Shown: positions 45,780 to 57,190, numbered from the stretch's first letter. The stretch: 64,000 nucleotides of DNA from Tulasnella sp. 424 (GCA_019633425.1 WSUB01000036.1:124001-188000); one strand, 5' to 3'. Translations and numbers: made by a program. The notes: generated by a model from the letters alone, not told the origin.

Positions 45780-46047
45780 TCCAGTAAGCCATGATGCCTC
45801 CTTGAGTGGCTTTCTCCGGATAGCTTCTCTGATAGAGGGCCTCACCTCTCTGGAGACTATATTTATTGACCGTCGATCGGCGAGCTTCTTGACCAATACA
45901 CTTGAAGGAAATCTGCCGTGAGTCGTTCTGAGGCTCAGGGTAGTCTTCAGCGAGCGAGAGGCATCCCATCGGGTGCCAATCGTAGTTCCTTGCCCGGTTC
46001 CGCGTTATATACGATCTGTTCCTTTGTTCTCAGCTCACACGAAGAAA
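45780..46047 (-). pseudogene. Fragment of a kinase-like gene (partner of copy C)
   Basis: This stretch is similar to about 49240-49523 at the nucleotide level, including the shared GTCGTTCTGAGGCT and ATATACGATCTG words. It corresponds to the 3' part of decayed copy C and is cut off where duplicated unit 2 begins. Confidence 0.45.
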
Positions 46048-46264
46048 GTCAGTTTCGAACCGACATATCTTGACACAGTTTAACATCTATCTCGGACCCA
46101 GAATGTTACAAACAAGTGGATAATATAATAACTATAGTCATCACGGCGATACTACTGACTCACCGAGACGCACCTGGCGTCCGGGTTTCCACCAGCGCCG
46201 TCAGGGATCGTACAAATTCCGACCGACGCCTTCTCACCCCCCGGCTCGTGCCTCTATATCGAAT

Positions 46265-47880
46265 TCAAGCCGTACAGAGCAAAGTCTGATGGTTTAGAGA
46301 CAGGATTATATACTCCCCGAAGAAAGTCTTTACAGCTAAGCTATTTGCTGTTCCGGCGAGCTGTAATCCTTCCTTCAGCCAATCTCTCCCGCCTTTCGGT
46401 CAATAACGGAGCTTACCTCTTTATAAACCATCTTCATTGATGGTCGTGTCTCGGGATCTCTTGAAAGGCACGACTTGAACGTGATCCACCACGGGTCGTG
46501 CATGAGCTCGGAGTAATCTCCGGCAAAAGGGGCATTCCCCTCGATTACCAAATTTCTGACCGCAGTTTCCTGCTGCACCTCGTGAAACGGTTGTTTTCCT
46601 GTCATCAGCTCTGAAATAATATGCCAGCATTTAATACCTTCGTGAAGATGAATTATATCTCTTTGCGACTCACCTAACGCAACGCATGCAAAAGAGTAGA
46701 CGTCTGATTTATCAAACACCGTCTTGTCCTCAAGGACTTCTGGAGCAGCATATCTCGCTGAGCGGTGGTGTTCTCCGGGGGTTTTTACTCTTGACAACTC
46801 CCTTTCGATCATATGGTTGAAGCAGAACCCGCTCAGCTTCGCTTTTCCTTTCGTGTCAACGACGAAGTGTGGCTGCCAGCGACAGGGTTTTAGTCAGGTT
46901 ATCATATGCCAGAGCAAACCTGATGCGTAAAGACCCACTGGTTCTAGATTTCCATGCCAAAGCTGTTCGGCGTGAAGCGCCTTGAGCGCGTCGGCGAATG
47001 CAAGGATCTGATTTGAAGCCAAGAGATCCGAATCCAACTCAGCATATGACAAACGTGGTCTGAAGGAGTGATTGCGGACCAAGAAGCGCTTATCCCGAAT
47101 CGATGCACCCTCAAGATAATCCTTAGCAGACGTGCCCTCAACGACCTGTGTTAAGACGCCTGGGACGCCGTCCACGATGGCGAAGCCGATGTAGTGCACA
47201 AAAGGCCCGCTGATATCCTTCCAAGCAGCAATTTCACTCTTTAGGCGCTTGTGGACGGCCACGGTCCACTTATTAAAGTTGGGGTCTTCCGGTCCACTAC
47301 CAATCTTTTTTAGCACCTTTACTGTGACCTGACACAATCCAACCATGGTCGAGTTCAATCCCCGCAGATTTTGAAACGATGGCGTACTCACCTTAGTACG
47401 AGGGCCTTCGACGTCCGTCACCTCCCCATCGTAGAGATTGAACAGCCTATGGCTCGTGTCGGCGGGACCTTTGATGGTCACCCTTCCAGTGTAATCCAGC
47501 TGTTCATCGGGTGGTAAACCTTTGTCCCGCAAGTTGGGTGGGATCGTGGTGTGGGATAGTGACAGCCGAGGCTGACCAGAGAAACCCAAGTTGGTCCTCT
47601 CGGCCAATCTCAGATCGTCGAGGTCAAGCGTTACAACAGGAAATTTACTAATGATGATTGTTTTCTTGGGCGGGGGGTTCGAGTGTTTATTGAGTTTTTT
47701 ACCCTTCAAGGAAGGTGCATCGTGTTTCGGGAGAGGAACCTTCTTGACGACACCAAAAGGAGTGGCTGTTGAAGGCCTGGGTATTCCACGAACGGCAGGC
47801 GTAGAGGAGAGGCTCCGTATCTGCGAAACGCGAAGGCGCGACGCACGATATCTTGGTAACACCGTTCGGTGAATCTTCAT
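46265..47880 (-). CDS. Kinase-like gene copy B, predicted mitochondrial pseudokinase
   Basis: Five exons, 47392..47880, 46939..47328, 46674..46872, 46417..46610, 46265..46360, give 455 residues with an open frame. The first ~40 residues (MKIHRTVLPRYRASRLRVSQ, then RSLSSTPAVRG) are Arg/Ser-rich and lack acidic residues, with an RxLSST-type cleavage motif, typical of mitochondrial presequences. Kinase features: beta-3 lysine in VTVKVLKK, then the catalytic-loop equivalent HGNLEP (Asn for the usual Asp), KLSGFCFNHM in place of DFG, an APE-like SARYAAPEVL, and DVYSFACVALG. Loss of both catalytic aspartates predicts a pseudokinase. Intron positions after HGNLEP and after VALG match the active kinase at 57.3 kb, so they share ancestry. 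Its role is unknown. Confidence 0.7.
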
Positions 47881-47953
47881 ATGCGTTGGGGGAGAGGGGG
47901 GAGAGGGGGGATTAGTGATGTTGATCTGACGGTCGCGTCATGAGTCCGTGCCA

Positions 47954-47964
47954 AGTATTTAAAG
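47954..47964 (-). promoter_or_regulatory. Shared AGTATTTAAAG box, copy B
   Basis: Same box as in copies A and C, about 75 bp upstream of the copy B ATG. Confidence 0.45.
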
Positions 47965-48590
47965 CGATCGTCCGTTCATCACGACCTGCAGCGCTATCGT
48001 ATCTAGCCGAGGTGGTTACCCGTCTCCTGAACAAATCGATCGGAGAAGTCGCCTCTAACCTATCAGAGCACTGGAACAACTTTTAAAGATAAACGTGGAA
48101 GAAATGCGATGCAGATAAAACCGTGGGAACATGCGTATCGCCCTCGCTTGCAAAAAGCCGGGAGGGTCTTGGAAGAGTTCGGTTTCGACTCTCGGCAGCT
48201 CCTCACTTCGCTCGCGCTGTCCCAAAATTAAATATAAAATAACCTTCATTTAGAATTTTATATGGTCTATATGTATGATACATCTAAAATAACTAATCCG
48301 GACTCTCACGGGAGCAATCCGCTCTCACTGTCGTCAGTCGAGCAGTCAGGGTTCAGCTGGATCCGCGACGAACCCTGCATGATGCGACGCGGCGAACCAA
48401 ACTCTTCCCCGACCCTCCCGGCTTCTCACACCCGCTGCCTCGTTCACAGCCTGTCTGGAGTCCTAAAGTTCCAAGAGTGAATTTGGTCGCTCCAATCTAG
48501 TGATGAAGAATGATCCGGTGTTTCTCTATCTTTAAACATCATAAGCAGCTATACCCCAAGTTCCTGAAAGGTACGAGACTCGGTGACTAT
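47965..48590. other. Non-coding spacer in duplicated unit 2
   Basis: No gene; an AT-rich patch lies near 48225-48290. Confidence 0.4.
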
Positions 48591-48599
48591 CCTCGTCAT

Positions 48600-48870
48600 C
48601 CGAGCTTCATGTATGCCGCTCATCGCTCATCCATTTCATTCCGAGCGCTTTAAATCGATATCAATATCTCACCCATACTATACAAGTACTCCGTCACTGG
48701 ATCCAGACTTAGCATCGTTATTTTTGAGGCAGCAACACGGAACATCCAATGTTTCGTGGTCGGAGATACTTCATTTGTCAGTAACGAGCGTGCTGGTTGA
48801 GTGTTCAGCTAGCTCGAGGGACTTAGTGAATACTGAGACCGAGGTAAGCGAACCTGCGATGAGAGGGAGT
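48600..48870 (-). pseudogene. Remnant of a copper amine oxidase C-terminus (duplicate)
   Basis: Equivalent of the 45.1-45.3 kb fragment in the second duplicated unit. The minus strand still aligns to the LGMHHVPRAEDTPNT region around 48780-48860 but now has several in-frame stops. Confidence 0.5.
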
Positions 48871-49199
48871 ATTTGAAGCCAAAGAACAATGGTCGAGAAA
48901 CGCCACACCTTCTCCGAGTGAATCGAAACCGGGTACCTTACTCGTAGGTCCCTACTAGGGAGACTTTCAAAACGGACAATTGTTCCGCTGAACAACTATG
49001 GCTTTCATAAGAAGAGATATTACGATAATGTGGCCGTCGCGGCTCTGACAAAGTCACCATATTGAAGTCTATGTACAGTAGGCATCAAGACGCACCCCGT
49101 TCACCCCGTTACTCGAGGAGTTCTATTCCTCAACAACCAAACCCAACCCATACAGAGCAAAGGTACAAACGGTTAAGGGAAGTATTATCTACACACCGG

Positions 49200-50227
49200 A
49201 GAAACTTCGTTCCAGTCTCTCGCATCTCCAGCGAGTGAGGCTGCCTCCTTGAACAACGTTCTCTGGATATCCCGTTAGGTAGAGGGGTTCACCTCTCCGT
49301 AGACCATCTTGATTGGCCGTTGATCATCGGGGTTTCTCGACCAGCACGACTTGAAGGTAGTCCGCCGTGAGTCGTTCTGAGGCTTGGGGTAGTCTCCGAC
49401 GAGCGGGAGCCATCCTCGGGTACCAATTGTGGTACTATTATAGTTTCTCGCTCGATTGCGTGAAGGGGGCGTTTCCGGGCCATTATATACGATCTGCGCC
49501 CTTCTCTTCAGCTCGCATGAAGAGCAACCAAGCGTCTAGCTTTCCAACTCACCTAGTGCGACGCATGCGGGTGATCCGCTGCCCCATCCCCAAGCACCTC
49601 CGGAGCAGCGTATCTCGCTGGTCGACGAACCCCCCGGAAAACTTCATCTCCCCCAACTCTGTTTCAATCATGCGGTTGAAGCGCTTCGCTTTGGTCTCGG
49701 GTTGACGACGAAGAATGAACAGAACGCCTGCTAAGTTATTCTGTTTGGTAACGCGGTGTACGGGGTCTCGCCGGTTTGAGGTTTCCTTGCCATGGCTGCA
49801 CCTTGCGGGCAGTGTTGAGCGCGTCGGAAAACATCAGTCGAATTTAAGAGGGTGTGGGGTGGCCGGGTCCTCGTTTCGTGCCAACGTATTGGGGTCGAGG
49901 CATGGGATGCGGAAAACTTGGTCATCTTGCCTCTGACCCCAGTCTGCCCATTTAGAATCTTGAATTTCCTAGGTCGAAAGATGTAGCAGGGCTTTTATTG
50001 CCGGAGCTTGCCTTCCCAGTCGATCCGGAGCTTGAAGCCGTCTTGGGTTTGCCGGGTTTCACTGAAGGGGCTTGAAGCTTTGGGAGAGCGGGGACCGGGC
50101 ACCTTTTAGCCACGCCGAAAGGGGTGTTGGTTGACGTCCTAGGCATTCCACGAAGGCTGGCTGTCGAGGAGAGGGAGCGCCTTTGTAAAACCCGAAGGGT
50201 CAGTACTCGAGATATGGGGATGGACAT
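49200..50227 (-). pseudogene. Kinase-like gene copy C, decayed
   Basis: The N-terminus (50227 downwards) is clearly a third copy: MSIPISRVLTLRVLQRRSLS, then STASLRGMPRTSTNTPFG, matching the leader and TPFG motif of A and B. The body between about 49.7 and 49.95 kb has lost much of the kinase N-lobe. The segment 49500-49700 still aligns to the activation-loop region (MIETEL, then a frameshifted RYAAPEVL), and 49200-49480 is the 3' part. Frameshifts and deletions make it non-functional. The leader being the best preserved part suggests truncation rather than slow drift alone. Confidence 0.55.
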
Positions 50228-50300
50228 AAGGCGACAAGGAGATGGCTCTGGGGTGGGGCAGGAGACGGTGGTCGTCTAAACCAGGCGGAAGGCGTCAGTC

Positions 50301-50311
50301 AGTATTTAAAG
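50301..50311 (-). promoter_or_regulatory. Shared AGTATTTAAAG box, copy C
   Basis: Same box about 75 bp upstream of the decayed copy C ATG, showing that the promoter region was duplicated together with the gene. Confidence 0.4.
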
Positions 50312-51580
50312 AAAAATGTGAGGGTCTGGAAGCAGAGATGCCATCTCGACTACCATCCGAAGCATGATTCCCTGGAGATATTAGATCTATTCCCTCGATT
50401 TCAGTGCATTCAGACTCATAGATATGATCGGTAGCTGTACATCTTCGGGGCACTCGGCAGGGGCCTACACAGCCTGACACAGCCTGAGGCGTCACGCATG
50501 CTTCCTCCCTCCCCAATTGACACCCCCAAGTGGCAGTTAGTTCACGATCTCTTCTCAGGCAAAGGAATTTACAACGGGTAATACCATTTAAAGTATCCAA
50601 ACTGCACCACAAAACGGCACCAAAGTACAAAGTCCGTACAGACTGTTGTACCCAGGTCCTTCCCAAACTTTATGGGGGTTCTAAATTACTCGAGAAAATA
50701 CATTATACAGGCTGTTTGATTAAAAAAAAAAAAGGAAACGCGTTATGCGGGGAGGACTTGGAGTGCCCGGATTCGAATGCGCGACCCCTTAGCGCGGTGA
50801 CTTGGGCTCGGCAAAAGGGAGGGAATCCTCCGATACAGCGGCTGCAGCTATTGTGTTGAGAGTGAGAGGCTTTGCGGTACGCGAACCAGCGCGTGCCCGG
50901 GGTTTGGATCCGGAAGAGGGGGAGAGACGCAGTCTACTCCACAAGGGGCTGAGAGAAGAAAGGGCGAAAAGCATCGCGGACGAGAGATTAAGAGTCGGAG
51001 TTGGAAATGGGAAGCAGTTGGTTTGGTTGAATGGCGATGACCTGGGGAATTCGTGACTTTCTTATATATTTGACCAATAACGGGACATGACGTCATGCTA
51101 GCCGACCTTGGCACTGGCAGTCAGCTTACGAACGTCTCGTTGTCCCCAGCAAGCGACTCAAGTACGAGGTTCCTCATGATCTGCGGGCGATTATCGCATG
51201 CATATGATGGAGACGAAGACGCGTGATCGAATTCGTTAAGATCACAACCGCTCTGGTGGGCTTAGTTTCTAATTACATCTCATAGGTTGCTACCGACATC
51301 TCAACTGCGCCGACAGTGGACCCTCGAACCTCCAGGTTCAACGCGTCCGTGTGCGTTTTAATCATACCATAAATTTTATTGGACCCACAACGGGCCAGCG
51401 CTATGGCCTGCATGACACAGGATGACCAAGGCGCGTTACAAGCACCTGCCCTGTCGTTGTCAGCTTCTGGATGGAACCCAGGCCACCATTGAATGATGTA
51501 TTAAAACCATGCTGTGACAGGCAATGAAATTCACATGTCTCTTGCTCCAGAGGTCCAGAATTCGTCTAAACAATGGCACT
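50312..51580. other. Intergenic, no gene
   Basis: A run of 12 A residues occurs near 50731. A GGATTCGAAT word near 50770 resembles a tRNA B box but no cloverleaf can be drawn. No coding region is supported. Confidence 0.45.
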
Positions 51581-51587
51581 AAGTAGC

Positions 51588-51830
51588 GATCGGCATATAT
51601 TGTCATGGTGAACCATTGCAGATAGCGGAAGATTGTGAAAGGAGAGTAGAATGAGGGTCCTTACCGACGCATCCCGATTGTTCGTAGTCCATATCTATCG
51701 TTAAAGGGCCCGCGTATTGCAGTCCGAGCGTCTCAAATTAGTATCGATCTCCTCGATACACGCAGGCTTGAAGTTGACGCGGGGTGTGTTAGTTTTGTCT
51801 CCATCACCCGACTGGGGCACGGCCAGTCAT
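51588..51830 (-). pseudogene. Remnant of a copper amine oxidase 3' end
   Basis: Nucleotide similarity to 54221-54480 and 61540-61800: the 3' flank, the stop-codon region and the GCAGGC-TGAAGT-GACGCGGGG segment of the last CAO exon are recognisable. Only the last residues and the 3' flank remain. Confidence 0.5.
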
Positions 51831-52255
51831 GTGACCAACACATGCACGTCATTCATTAGGCATCCCGTATGCCTCGCTCAAGCATGGACAGACAGCACGG
51901 CTGGGAAACATTGGATAAATATCAAATGTGTATTCTAAAGACATATGTCGTGCCTAATACATGTAGGGAAACCAGACACGGGTCTGGTCTCCCCCAGACA
52001 CTTAGAATACACAAATTTGGCATGCGCGTGACACTCTACGTGCCTTCACCATGTACACAGCTTGTTTTAAACAAAGTCATTCCGATGACACGAACAAAAG
52101 CATGGTATCGGTCCGACCCGTGTTCGAGGGAGGAGCATGAACGAGACCGTGACACGTCACTGTCACAAGCCGTGACTTTCACATTTTAGAAGCCCAGTCA
52201 CGACTACTTTCCCCTTGCGCGAGATTGTTCTTCAGGAGGGAAGATGGAAGTAATA

Positions 52256-52549
52256 CTAGGTTGAGTCTAAGAGGCGCAAGTCAGTGGGTTTGAATAAAAT
52301 GTACGAGAAGCGATGCTCACGGGGCGCTTCGTAAGACGGCGGGGTTGCTGTGCTCGGTCTCTCGGGCTGGCGCCGCAGCGGAACGAACAAGTCCGGATTG
52401 CCCGCTGAGTTCCAAGGATCATCGGCGTAAACGATCCTGTTCGACCGCGAGCGTGTAAGTTGGGTCGTGGCGGGTACGTAGGCGGGATAGTCGAAGCCCG
52501 GGGTAACTGGTGGGATGTAGGTTGGAATCGATGCGTAGTATTCGGCCAT
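52256..52549 (-). CDS. Possible small Pro/Tyr-rich protein
   Basis: Frame starting MAEYYASIPTYIPPVTPGF, about 97 residues if unspliced. A GTGAGC at 52315-52320 and a TAG at 52267-52269 could remove an intron, giving a protein ending EAPHST; both versions end at the same stop (52256). A TTATAA element lies about 110 bp upstream. No family is recognised, and a chance frame cannot be excluded. Confidence 0.3.
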   Translation of the reverse strand: MAEYYASIPTYIPPVTPGFDYPAYVPATTQLTRSRSNRIVYADDPWNSAGNPDLFVPLRRQPERPSTATPPSYEAPREHRFSYILFKPTDLRLLDST

Positions 52550-53122
52550 AGTATTGCAAAGGCCCTTTGATGTAGAGTACTGAGTAAAGCAAGGGGAGAA
52601 AGAGGAAGAAGAGATAAGCTGTTTTTTCAAAGTTCGGTCGGGGACCTTTGGATTGTTATAAATGTTTGTGATCAGGCGAAGCACCGCAGCCCTCGCCTAG
52701 GCGGCATGGACAAAGCACGGCGAGAGCGTGACACTCGATCTGGAAAACAAGCCAAAATTTGTGACACGCCCAGCACCAGTTGTATTCCGAACCACATGCA
52801 TCGATCCTTTGCTTCCGTAGAGCTGGGCAGTGACCATGTTTGTACGTCATTACTTATGTAAGGTTCCGTAGGTTGTCCACCAGTTTATCAACTGCAACGA
52901 ACCCGCAACTTGATCTCCCCTCCACTTCAAACGGCCCATCTTCCTTTTTACCTCGTCGAGTCCTTAGCTTTAGGGTAAGTCGAACGCCCTCGGACTCCGC
53001 GCTTTAGCCACAGGGAGGGGTTGACCGTTCAGGATCCCTTTTTGTCCTCTATCGCTGACCCATTGTCCGGCTTCACCAGAATTTACCACAGAAGCATCTC
53101 GACACCCTAGATCTCTCTATTC

Positions 53123-53923
53123 ATGTCTTCCGAGGCCATTTCTACAACCAACCAATGGTCAACCAGAATCGAGCGATGTCGTCAACGCTGTTGTCGGCGA
53201 AGAGTTTGTTGTTGTTAACTTAGGTAACTCTCGAGCTAGCCGCGCCGGACATGGTCCGAAACGGAATTCCTTATCAACACGTCTCACCGAATGTGGAAGA
53301 CAGTGACTAAAAAACCCAATTCCTCAGGAACCCCTGACCTTCAGGCCAAAATGGATACCCTTATTGCCAACACAACCGCCATCATAGCTCAAAATCAGGC
53401 TCTTACTGCAACGATGAATGAAATCTCAGCGCAATACGCCAGTGGGGTCGCGGCGAATACGGCGCTTGTCGCCCAAAACTCAGATTTGGTCGCGGCACAT
53501 AGGACCCTTGTTGCCCAAGTCGGAGAGTTTGCACGAGAGAACAGAGCATTGGAGGAGACAGCTCAAGCCGCATCACTCAGGTTTGCTAAATGGTCTATCC
53601 CGCAATTGCAAGTAAAGTATTTTATGGCTTGAAGATACGAAAGCTTTCTGACGCTTGGATAGTTGGCCAACCGCAACTCTACGTCCTCGGAACGCCCTCA
53701 GATAGTTGCATTCCCTGACGGATCTTGGCCTGAGGATACGCCAGGGCTGCCTCGACTCTCTTCGGTCCAAAGTATATTGGACTTGGACTTTGCCGCTACT
53801 CAAGCCTATTTTACCCGATATCAACTATCCCTCCCAGCCAACGTGCCAACCACTGAAGCTACGTTGAAGGCTCAACTTCAGCAACATATTAATGTGCCCG
53901 CATATATGCAACGATCTGTATAA
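53123..53923 (+). CDS. Small coiled-coil protein, unrecognised; possible frameshift
   Basis: The downstream exons are convincing. 53328..53611 encodes TPDLQAKMDTLIANTTAIIA and a long heptad-like helix (NQALTATMNEISAQYASG), and 53663..53923 encodes GSWPEDTPGLPRLSSVQSIL, ending INVPAYMQRSV. The donor at 53224 (TTA G|GTAACT) joins them to an upstream frame reading QPESSDVVNAVVGEEFVVVN. That upstream frame has no ATG; the natural start MSSEAISTTNQ at 53123 is in another frame, so a one-base indel near 53150 or an unseen exon is needed. The function is unknown; oligomerisation through the coiled coil is likely. Confidence 0.45.
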
Positions 53924-54074
53924 TATCCAGCTTGAGTCTCCAACGTGTTGGGGTTGTTTGCCTCCAATAAATAAATTCGTCGACCTCCACATATCTTTGA
54001 TGTGAGACCAACGAGGTCAATACTAATCCCGCAAGAGAACAAACTCACGATCCTGGAAAAGTGGAGTCAGAAGG

Positions 54075-55690
54075 ACTACTTACTCGAAGAGGCTTTGTTC
54101 GAGGTGTCCGAACGACGAGCACGTGACAAGACGCAGATCAAAACATGCCCGAGCATTCAGGTCTATTGTTCTAGACCTGTAGAGTGATTTTCAATCGAAG
54201 TCGAGGTTGCAGCGTAAGAAGCGATTGGTATCTATTGTCATTGCGAACGGTTACAGATAGCGGAGATGGTATTAGTTACAAATGGAAAAGGGACTAGAGT
54301 AAGTCTTCAAGGTCTCTGAGGGACGCATCCAGATTGTTCACAGTTCACATCTATCATTCAATGGTCCATACGCTTCACTGTGAACCCCCCAAATCAGTAT
54401 TGACCTGTCCAATATACGCAGGCGTGAAGTCGGCGCGGGGCGTGCAAGTCTTGTCTTCGTCGCCTGACCCAGACTCCTGCACTTCGTACTTCCCGGTATT
54501 GGCGTTCTGGACTAACAATACAGCGTTGCGGATGTCTCGAGATGATTCATCGTCAAAGTAGTTGAAAGGCGCAATGAAGAAGGACGAACGACTGTCGGTG
54601 AACAGCGTGTTGGGGGTATCTTCGGCTCGAGGGACGTGGTGCATGCCCAGGTTGAGGTAGACGACTCTGTACATGGTGGTGAATTCAGGAAATGGAGGAA
54701 GCGAAAAGAATAGGGAGACGTACAGGTCCTCTTGTTCAATGCTCTCGGCCGGGGTGGTCATCTGTGAAAGAATGACGCGTTCTAGTTTTTTATCCCCCGG
54801 CAGGGAGAAAACTGAACACATACCTTGCTAAAATCAACGGGTGGATAGATCGGCAGCTGTTGGTTCCACGTGGTCGACGAGCTTGGTTCGGTATCTTTAC
54901 GCTTCAGGACGAAGACGTCATCCTCTCCCCACTTCGCACTGTTAAGCAACCGAACGGATCCCTTTACGGCCTACAGAAATAACCATTCTAGTAGGTAACT
55001 CAGCGTAATCACCAAAGTCAGGTCGGGAGACGTACATTATGGATCGTATGATAACCCGGCATGATCCTGTACATCCTCTCCTGGCCCCACGCGTTTTTCT
55101 TATCTTTATTTCCGATAAGTAAGACACGTTGGCCATTGTTGTTGTTGCCCCCTTGAACGCTGAAAGACGTTTCGTTTTTAACCCAGGTCTTTTGTAAGCG
55201 AAGTTGCTTGGTCGGTGGGTCGTCTTCGTCGAACCAGGGGAAGTTGACTATCAAGGAATGTCAGGCGGGATCGGGGGTACCGTATGCTCAGCAGCAGTGC
55301 TCGACAGCCAGCATAATTGATGTTGCGTACCATCTTCCTGAACCAAATCTATAGTCTGCAGAGAGTTCGTAGTTCCTCCAACTGTAACACGGCCGCGCAC
55401 AAGGTGTTAGCCGTGCCATCGCTAATAGAATCTCGCAATCTCACACACCATCAGGTCAACCTTGTAGTTGACGACGTGAGTATGCGCACCACCCATGGTA
55501 GTATTGCGGATTCTCGTTTCATAATCGTCTTGCGTTCCATCCCAGTACCTAGCCTACCAGCCGAACCTCCGTCACCTCTCCTTCACCTACTCGAAGTCTT
55601 AACCGTTAAACCCACCTGTAAATAGCCACTAGCACCCATTAAGATATCAATGGTCCCTTCAAAGTAGAAAACGTGAGAAAACATGAGAAA
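54075..55690. repeat. Duplicated CAO segment, truncated copy
   Basis: Collinear with about 61430-63010 over roughly 1.6 kb, starting in the 3' flank and ending abruptly inside the CAO gene at about 55690, where similarity stops. Confidence 0.75.
54375..55690 (-). pseudogene. Copper amine oxidase, 5'-truncated pseudogene
   Basis: Holds only the C-terminal half of the CAO gene. The last exon ends VNTDLGGSQ at 54375. Upstream exons with AVKGSVRLLNSAKWGEDDVF and NFPWFDEDDPPTKQLRLQKT are nearly identical to the copy at 62-62.7 kb, while a one-base loss near 55255 (GGAATG against GGAAATG) shifts the frame. The exon with the copper-binding HTH is still recognisable but eroded, and the TPQ (topaquinone) exon is missing beyond the breakpoint at about 55690. 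High identity in the 3' part suggests a recent event. Confidence 0.85.
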
Positions 55691-55699
55691 TTAATCCCG

Positions 55700-57190
55700 G
55701 ACATTATGTAATGTCGTCGATGGTTTCCCAGCGCGAGCCACCATCCTCTGTCTTTGGGTCGACGTCTCCTTTAGCTCGAGCCAATCCAAAATCCGTGGCA
55801 GCTGGATGGCACGAGGAGCTGACTAGTGGAGCACTGGTCGATGATTACACGGCATCTCGAACGGCTGCTTGACGGACTCGCCGTCTTAAGGTCGCCGTGG
55901 TGCGCAGGTCGGAGGTTGTCTCGTATGTAAGTACTCCACGCCATTGGCTACATTCTCTATCTACGTCAATGACTCGTTCATATCACTCAACAGTCATGGC
56001 ACGCACGACACACGCTCACCAAGGATTCACGTTCGGGAATGTCCCACTCGCCGGATCCGGGATGCCAGAAGCTCTCGAACGTTTCCGTTTGCTTCCCAGA
56101 GTAAAACGATCCAAGCGTCGCCCTTCCCCATGTCCTCAAAGAAACTGACGAATTCGACAACGTTGGAGTGAAACAGGCACTGAGCTCGTTGGCGAAAGAT
56201 CTGTATGGGCTGGCAATTAGAACAACAAATCGGCATCCTCACAATTCCATTCGAACTTCTTTATTACTGATTTCCTTTCAAGGAAGGTTTTCAGGAACCT
56301 TTCACGGATCTATCTCGAGTTAAGCCGTAACGGTCGTAATCGGTCAGGGAAAACGGATTATGAAACGGTTGTGGGCTAAGGATCTGTGGTAAACAGAGAC
56401 CAGAGGGAGTGAGTTCTGGAGGATTAAACCAAAAAGTCGGCAGTTTCTTCCACCGCTTTAAAGTCAAGAACGCAACGTACCCAAACCCCCAATATATCCA
56501 ATCTGCTCCGAGTACTTTGCATCAAACTGCTTGCCGCCATCGCACTTCTACAACGTGTTTTCGACGCAGAATTCCAGCAGAAATGGTGCACCCGAGGCAT
56601 TAAACCCTCTATTCACTTGGACTGCAACCACCTTCCTGCATCGGTAGACCTGGACCGTCCACAGCAAAAACGAAGAGTCGTCTTCTCGTAGAGCAAGTTG
56701 AGTGATTTCTTGAAGCGGGGTGACGAGTTGGGCCACCGGGGATGGGAAACGAACCAGAGAAGGTTGATGTATGATCACCGAATTTGAATTGTTTGCGTAT
56801 GTATCGAAGTCGTAAAGAACTGGTTCTGGAATTCCCGCGCGAAGGCGTGGCTGTATCCATATATATATATAATGCGACACAAAGGATGGGGCACAACTGT
56901 ACATCTACGACCTAGCCCTGGACGTCGACACTGTGGATGGTGATACCAAGAGGCCCCGCCGCCTGATGTATATACGGCGCGTCCACAATACAAGTTCTTT
57001 GAGGGATCCAAATGGGACTACTTTTACTATTTGTGTGACTAAAAAGTCTGCATCGCAGTTTCGGGTATCTAGCTTATTGGTAGAGCTTGAGCTACCATCA
57101 CGGTGCCGCCCACCTAAGCCACATGCCTCGATCACTCTCACATTCTCCGAGAGCTCGAAAGACTTGTCCCAGGCTGCTCTGTTTAACGTT
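55700..57190 (-). pseudogene. Truncated kinase gene (copy F)
   Basis: Coding pieces on the minus strand: an N-lobe-like part at 56905..57141, HSNVVEFVSFFEDMGKGDAW then VLLWEANGNVRE (beta-4/5 and hinge) at about 56030-56200, and ATDFGLARAKGDVDPKTEDGG (DFG and activation loop) at about 55740-55830. The catalytic HGDL loop and the whole C-lobe beyond the activation loop are absent, because the truncated CAO copy begins at about 55690. The frame at 56548..56904 lies between kinase pieces and may be an insertion or an unresolved exon. Confidence 0.5.

Larger units (their letters stand above)
42571..46047. repeat. Tandem segmental duplication, unit 1 (about 3.48 kb)
   Basis: This segment is collinear with 46048-49523. 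The 3' flank of the kinase-like gene, its five exons, its TATA-like box, a CAO fragment and a kinase C-lobe fragment recur in the same order with a shift of roughly 3.45-3.55 kb. The junction lies near 46047/46048. Confidence 0.7.
46048..49523. repeat. Tandem segmental duplication, unit 2 (about 3.48 kb)
   Basis: Second unit of the tandem duplication (see 42571-46047). It contains the intact copy B, a CAO fragment and the beginning of decayed copy C, in the same order and orientation. Confidence 0.7.

Noticed and set aside
50690..50830. Possible tRNA or SINE: T-run on the minus strand with a B-box-like TTCGAATCC word
   Set aside because: The arms do not pair into a cloverleaf (the T stem fails and no acceptor stem is found) and there is no matching A box.
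56548..56904. 118-codon minus-strand frame as a separate gene
   Set aside because: It sits between pieces of the truncated kinase and shows no own domain; more likely an insertion or unresolved exon of that pseudogene.
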